A DNA stretch of 64,000 nucleotides from an uncultured Pelagimonas sp. (GTDB lineage Bacteria; Pseudomonadota; Alphaproteobacteria; Rhodobacterales; Rhodobacteraceae): NCBI GenBank assembly GCA_947497905.1, contig CANMIH010000001.1:992001-1056000 (forward strand), read 5' to 3'. Each line of letters opens with the position of its first letter. Position 1 is the stretch's first letter. The position numbers were made by a program, and so were the translations under genes. Under the pieces are notes generated by a model that had not been told where the DNA came from, made no database searches, and worked only from the letters and a program-made list of their open reading frames with translations. This document shows, one piece after another, positions 61,423-64,000 of the stretch.

Positions 61423-62048
61423 CAAGCCGCCTCCTCTGCAAGCCATGCGGTCGGATCAGGCACCATCTGATCCGGCGATAGCTCTTCCCCCTGCCCGGCT
61501 TTTGGTTCGGGCGCTCGTTTGGTCTGGAAGGTCATTTTTGCGCCCGCCTGTGCCTCGATCCGGGCGCGGCGTTTGCTGTTCAGGATTTCGCGGACAACCA
61601 TAACCTTTGCCAGCACAAATGGTGCCGCCGCCGCCAGTCGTGCGAACGTATCGCCCTGCGGCATCAGCGCCGCCGGATAGTAGATTTCTAGGATTTCATA
61701 GATTGCGTTGCAGGCGTCCCGCGCAATGGGTTCCTCTTCCGGTTGGATTGCAAGCGGCTTCCAGTCAGCTGAGAACATTCCGGGCAATCCGAAAGCATGG
61801 CGGAACACCGTGAAAAAGGCCTCTTTGGTGATCTTCTCAACCACCTGCTCAACGCCCTCGGGTTGGATCGGGTCGCCCTTCTCATCCAGCCGCGTTACAT
61901 CATCCTCGCCGCCGCCTTCGGCTTCCAGTTCAGAGGCCACAAAGCTATCGAGGTGCGCGGCATCCGACGCGGTTTCATTTTCGGGCATTTCGTCGGACGC
62001 GCTCAAATTTGCCTCCTGAGTGGCCTTTGGCTTTTTTCGCTCAGTCAT
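61422..62048 (-). CDS. Phage protein of unknown function, acidic N terminus
   Basis: A 208-residue protein. Residues 1-60 are acidic and disordered (SDEMPENETASDAAHLD...). A helical domain follows (VEKITKEAFFTVFRHAFGL near 73; EILEIYYPAALMPQGDTFAR near 120; VLAKVMVVREILNSKRRA near 147). It couples to the ATPase gene by overlap. No family recognised; an internal scaffold or packaging partner is possible. Confidence 0.6.
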   Translation of the reverse strand: MTERKKPKATQEANLSASDEMPENETASDAAHLDSFVASELEAEGGGEDDVTRLDEKGDPIQPEGVEQVVEKITKEAFFTVFRHAFGLPGMFSADWKPLAIQPEEEPIARDACNAIYEILEIYYPAALMPQGDTFARLAAAAPFVLAKVMVVREILNSKRRARIEAQAGAKMTFQTKRAPEPKAGQGEELSPDQMVPDPTAWLAEEAA

Positions 62049-62323
62049 GACAGATATTCCTCATAAGTGCCCACGCGGGGCGAATTTGGCGCAGGACGGG
62101 CGAATTTTGACGGCTCGTCCGGCTCTCCCTTAAATTTTCGGATCAATTTGGCGGTGTAGGGCTTTCCCCACCGCACTTGATGGGCACAATTCTCGCCCTG
62201 TTCGTTTTGGTGGCCGCAAAAGTAATAGGCGTTGCGGTTCTTGTTCAGCTTGATCTGAACCGGCATTCCGCAGCACCCGCATTTGTCAATTCCAAGGATT
62301 GGGCGCTCTGTTCCGTCGCTCAT
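62045..62323 (-). CDS. Small zinc-ribbon-like phage protein
   Basis: A 92-residue protein. The cysteine pattern C-G-C-C-G (about 15-19) followed by YYFCGHQNEQGENCAHQVRW near 34-53 can bind one zinc. The C-terminal half is basic (KLIRKFKGEPDEPSKFARP), suggesting nucleic-acid binding. ATG at 62323 chosen for a GAGG site 7 nt upstream; a GTG two codons earlier overlaps the previous stop. Confidence 0.65.
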   Translation of the reverse strand: MSDGTERPILGIDKCGCCGMPVQIKLNKNRNAYYFCGHQNEQGENCAHQVRWGKPYTAKLIRKFKGEPDEPSKFARPAPNSPRVGTYEEYLS

Positions 62324-62325
62324 GC

Positions 62326-62502
62326 TCACACCTCGTCAACGTAGGAGGTCAGCTTGTCGATCTGTTCGGCCATCGCGACCGTCAGATTGATCACATCATC
62401 CAGCAACTCTGGCCCCTGTTGCATCATCGCCCAAGTGCCCTTGGCTTTGAGGTCTCGGGCTTCCTTCGCTAGTGCATTCGCTTTGTCTGAAATTTTCATC
62501 AT
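62326..62502 (-). CDS. Short helical phage protein
   Basis: A 58-residue all-helical protein, KISDKANALAKEARDLKAKG and QQGPELLDDVINLTVAMAEQ. Start chosen at the ATG at 62502 behind GGGG; an ATG three codons upstream is possible. No homology recognised. First gene of the middle cluster after the candidate origin region. Confidence 0.55.
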   Translation of the reverse strand: MMKISDKANALAKEARDLKAKGTWAMMQQGPELLDDVINLTVAMAEQIDKLTSYVDEV

Positions 62503-62511
62503 ATACCCCAT

Positions 62512-62779
62512 AAATTACAGGGGTAATATTATAACATGACGCTAGTTTTTCATAGACTTTTCAACAGGTAAGCGAAAATAAATCACCAGAAATTCACGAT
62601 CTGGAAACGCTTTGTACGCCCCCCGTTCCTCCCCCGTTCACCCCCCGTCCTCAAAATGACAAACCCCCGCACCTTTCAGCGCGGGGGACGGTGGATAAGT
62701 CAGACCGAAGCGAAAATATTTTCCCTTCACTTTTCTCAGCGGGCCGAAGGCCCCCTTTTGGTGACCGGTTGCCTTGCGG
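62512..62779. other. Non-coding region: terminators and C-rich tandem repeats, possible origin
   Basis: From right to left: a hairpin GGGCC-GAA-GGCCC at 62741-62753, an intrinsic terminator at 62664-62687, three tandem 10-mers (CCCCGTTCCT, CCCCCGTTCA, CCCCCCGTCC) at 62621-62650, and an AT-rich stretch 62515-62590. Iteron-like repeats next to AT-rich DNA, directly behind the putative replication gene, make it a candidate replication origin or a middle promoter region. Confidence 0.4.
62664..62687 (-). terminator. Intrinsic terminator after the early phage genes
   Basis: CCCCCGC and GCGGGGG form a 7-bp stem with a 10-nt loop. In the minus direction it is followed by TTTGTCATTTT. It lies about 90 bp after the stop of the wHTH protein gene, so early transcription would end here unless antiterminated. 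Confidence 0.75.
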
Positions 62780-63379
62780 TTACTCAGCCGCCACCGCCTG
62801 ATTTGAACGCCAGTCCTCAATCATTCGGCTAGCGGTCGAATAACCGTGCTGGCTTGTCCATTGGCTGAGTAGCTGCAACTCTTCCTTACGGCTTGGATCG
62901 GGCACTTTATCCCCTTCACGCCGACTAGGCGTGCCCTCGTTCCCATCTGATAAAGATGGTTTCTTGAAGTGGTTCCCTGTTTTTGGGAGGGGGTCTGCCT
63001 CTTTTTTGGGTACCCCCCCTCCCAATTTTTGGGAGGGGTCTTCCCCCGGTAAGGTCATCTGATAGCGGTTAGCCTTGCCCTGACCATCCGACCAAACTGT
63101 GCCCCGCCCGCGAAAACCCGCGTAGGTGATCACACCGGCCTTACGGAGCGCCGTGACTGCCTTCTGGATGGTGTTGTAGCCCAACCCCCCCATATCGTCC
63201 CCTAGGCTTGTGTGGGCAATTTCCGGGGTCTGGCCTGTGTCGAAATCAATCTTGGTAAACAGGCAATACAAAACGCCCATTTCGTTGCCCTTGCATCCTG
63301 CTTGCAACGCGGCTTGGACCGCGCGCCGCTGGAATGAGTGCCCAAATGGTTTGGGAGTAAATGCGGCGTTACTTTTCAT
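62780..63379 (-). CDS. Winged-helix early phage protein, possible replication initiator (lambda O-like layout)
   Basis: A 199-residue protein. The N-terminal wHTH (about 20-105) has GNEMGVLYCLFTKIDFDTGQ and YNTIQKAVTALRKAGVITYA, the arrangement of RepA/O-type DNA-binding domains. A low-complexity Pro/Lys/Gly linker (about 108-150) with repeated DPSQK/DPLPK motifs follows, then a C-terminal helical domain (EELQLLSQWTSQHGYSTASR). The ATG at 63377-63379 overlaps the end of the HTH gene by 11 bp; a 36-codon upstream extension is shadow. The linker DNA holds direct repeats like those in the lambda O gene origin. Confidence 0.6.
   Translation of the reverse strand: MKSNAAFTPKPFGHSFQRRAVQAALQAGCKGNEMGVLYCLFTKIDFDTGQTPEIAHTSLGDDMGGLGYNTIQKAVTALRKAGVITYAGFRGRGTVWSDGQGKANRYQMTLPGEDPSQKLGGGVPKKEADPLPKTGNHFKKPSLSDGNEGTPSRREGDKVPDPSRKEELQLLSQWTSQHGYSTASRMIEDWRSNQAVAAE
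62980..63042. repeat. Repeat cluster inside the candidate initiator gene
   Basis: TTTTTGGGAGGGGGTCT (62980-62996) and TTTTTGGGAGGGGTCTT (63026-63042) are direct repeats. TTTTTTGGG (63002-63010) and the inverted CCCCCCCTCCCAA (63012-63024) lie between them. Repeats within the linker of an initiator gene are the textbook position of a lambda-type origin; they could also simply reflect a repetitive peptide linker. Confidence 0.65.
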
Positions 63380-63566
63380 CGTCGAACTGCCCCATATCCA
63401 TAACCTTTTGGGCAATGGTGCCATCGGCACGCATTCTGTCGATCTGACCTTGGACGCCAGATTTTCCCCGGTTAATGATATAGGCAATTCGGCGCACGGA
63501 ATGACCGTGCTCTAGCAACAATCGGATCGCTGTCCGTTCCTGTTCTGTGAAGTTCTTCCCGCGCAT
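63369..63566 (-). CDS. Small helix-turn-helix phage regulator
   Basis: A 65-residue basic protein: MRGKNFTEQERTAIRLLLEH, GHSVRRIAYIINRGKSGVQG, then QIDRMRADGTIAQKVMD. The first 45 residues look like a homeodomain-like (Hin/Trp repressor type) HTH. First gene of the prophage, directly behind a palindrome (63575-63590); likely an early regulator, perhaps of its own promoter. Confidence 0.7.
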   Translation of the reverse strand: MRGKNFTEQERTAIRLLLEHGHSVRRIAYIINRGKSGVQGQIDRMRADGTIAQKVMDMGQFDDEK

Positions 63567-63574
63567 GGCGTTCT

Positions 63575-63590
63575 ACCTGTATTAACAGGT
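63575..63590. promoter_or_regulatory. Palindromic operator candidate upstream of phage early genes
   Basis: ACCTGT-ATTA-ACAGGT, two perfect 6-bp inverted arms, centred 17 bp upstream of the first early gene. It is placed to bind a repressor that blocks transcription or initiation. Confidence 0.55.
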
Positions 63591-63658
63591 GGTCGCTCGT
63601 TGTTTTGCGGACGTAAACAATGTACACATCGAATCAAGGGTGTACCACCACCCCTACT

Positions 63659-63707
63659 CGCCCTGTCCGCTTTCGTCTTTTGGTAAGCTGTATTAGCGGA
63701 CAGGGCG
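63659..63707. repeat. 13-bp inverted repeat in the phage early control region
   Basis: CGCCCTGTCCGCT (63659-63671) and AGCGGACAGGGCG (63695-63707) are perfect inverted repeats separated by 23 bp. The spacer holds the right copy of the 18-bp direct repeat (63671-63688). The GCGGAC core recurs at 63607-63612 and, inverted, at 55381-55386. Likely a protein-binding array near the phage Xer site. Confidence 0.7.
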
Positions 63708-63744
63708 TCTCAAATTCCCCTTTCGCTTCAACTGTTTACCGGCG

Positions 63745-63772
63745 CTAACGGCTAGTCGGTATTATGTAAATT
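63745..63772 (+). other. dif: attR: hybrid dif site (phage XerC arm, host XerD arm)
   Basis: CTAACGGCTAG-TCGGTA-TTATGTAAATT. The centre and first 8 bp of the XerD arm are identical to the left site. TTATGTAAATT is close to the canonical dif XerD arm, whereas the XerC arm departs from dif, as expected for a phage-derived half. The host gene aroQ follows 90 bp downstream. Confidence 0.75.
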
Positions 63773-63862
63773 ACACGATCATCAACACCGTGAAAAGACA
63801 CGAAACGCTGGACAGCCTGCCAGTGAAAGCTTTACCACGCTTTTCAGACTTCAGGAGGTTTT

Positions 63863-64000
63863 ATGCGTTCTATTCTTGTCCTCAACGGCCCCAATCTTAA
63901 TCTGCTTGGCACTCGCCAACCCGAGATCTACGGCACAACTACGTTAGCTGACGTTGAAGACATGTGCGCCGCGCATGCAGAGAAAATTGGTGTTGCTGTC
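63863..64000 (+). CDS. aroQ: 3-dehydroquinate dehydratase type II (partial)
   Basis: The first 46 codons read [20 protein letters not shown], then [15 protein letters not shown], the unmistakable N terminus of type II dehydroquinase, including the flexible loop with the active-site arginine and the following tyrosine. The enzyme converts 3-dehydroquinate to 3-dehydroshikimate. An AGGAGG site lies 6 bp before the ATG. The gene runs off the right edge. Confidence 0.95.
   Translation, partial: MRSILVLNGPNLNLLGTRQPEIYGTTTLADVEDMCAAHAEKIGVAV

Larger units (their letters stand above)
55298..63769 (-). mobile_element. Integrase-less prophage of a tailless double-jelly-roll (PM2/corticovirus-like) phage
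   Basis: An element of about 8.46 kb between dif-like sites. All of its roughly twenty genes run leftward and are packed with ATGA-type overlaps. Diagnostic genes are a PM2 P2-type major capsid protein, an FtsK/HerA-type packaging ATPase, a lysozyme-like virion protein and many small single-TM proteins expected in an internal membrane. There is no integrase, terminase, portal or tail gene. Early genes (HTH and wHTH proteins) lie at the right end, structural genes in the middle and a holin-like gene at the left end. PM2 itself is about 10 kb. No frameshifts are seen, so it may be inducible. Confidence 0.88.

Noticed and set aside
62620-62650. C-rich 10-bp units as a CRISPR array
   Set aside because: Units are short, contiguous and have no spacers; no cas genes in the window.
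1-64000. rRNA operon, CRISPR array or additional tRNA genes
   Set aside because: None found on either strand apart from tRNA-Asn and ssrA.

Overview
The window is one contiguous piece of a Rhodobacterales (Roseobacter-group) alphaproteobacterial chromosome. Evidence for this: a circularly permuted, two-piece ssrA whose tag reads ANDNRAPVALAA, an alphaproteobacterial-type SspB, a DddP-like M24 protein, a BCCT transporter with betaine-type genes, and high-GC coding throughout.

Layout. 0-4.2 kb: sspB (partial), chrA, a SnoaL-like protein, a flavin-dependent halogenase and ssrA. 4.2-16.3 kb: an inositol regulon. iolJ-like/iolB/iolC/iolD run leftward, iolG/iolE/second Gfo-Idh-MocA dehydrogenase run rightward, followed by a LacI-family repressor and a sugar-type ABC importer. 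The same palindrome (TTTGCAACCGGTTGCAAA) lies in both divergent promoter regions, so one LacI protein probably controls all of it. 16.4-22 kb: a DUF1415 gene, then an unusual cassette (2OG-Fe oxygenase-like, DddP-like M24 and a HAL-family protein lacking the Ala-Ser-Gly MIO triad) with a divergent LysR regulator.

22.1-40.5 kb: an approximately 18-kb genomic island at tRNA-Asn, bounded by a 155-bp direct repeat and carrying a tyrosine integrase next to the tRNA. Cargo: a secreted serine protease with Sel1 repeats, IS debris, decayed yeiH-family and betB genes, a Rieske/amidohydrolase pair with a LysR regulator, a flavin/2Fe-2S reductase, a BCCT transporter, and a cobalamin-riboswitch-controlled ABC uptake operon.

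40.7-55.1 kb: core-type genes. These are an MBL hydrolase, an EnvZ-like kinase, a FIST/hybrid kinase/LuxR regulator module, a YejA-type binding protein, a candidate small RNA, 3-hydroxybutyrate dehydrogenase, a crotonase, a patatin, a DUF502 protein and psuG/psuK.

55.3-63.8 kb: the most notable element, a compact (about 8.5 kb), apparently intact prophage of a tailless, membrane-containing, double-jelly-roll (PM2/corticovirus-like) phage. It has a PM2 P2-type capsid protein, an FtsK/HerA-type packaging ATPase, a lysozyme-like protein, many small single-TM proteins and early DNA-binding proteins. It encodes no integrase. It lies between two hybrid dif-like sites sharing TCGGTATTATGTAA, which indicates insertion into the chromosomal dif site by host XerC/XerD, between psuK and aroQ (partial at the right edge). 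All assignments come from reading the sequence; no database search was run.
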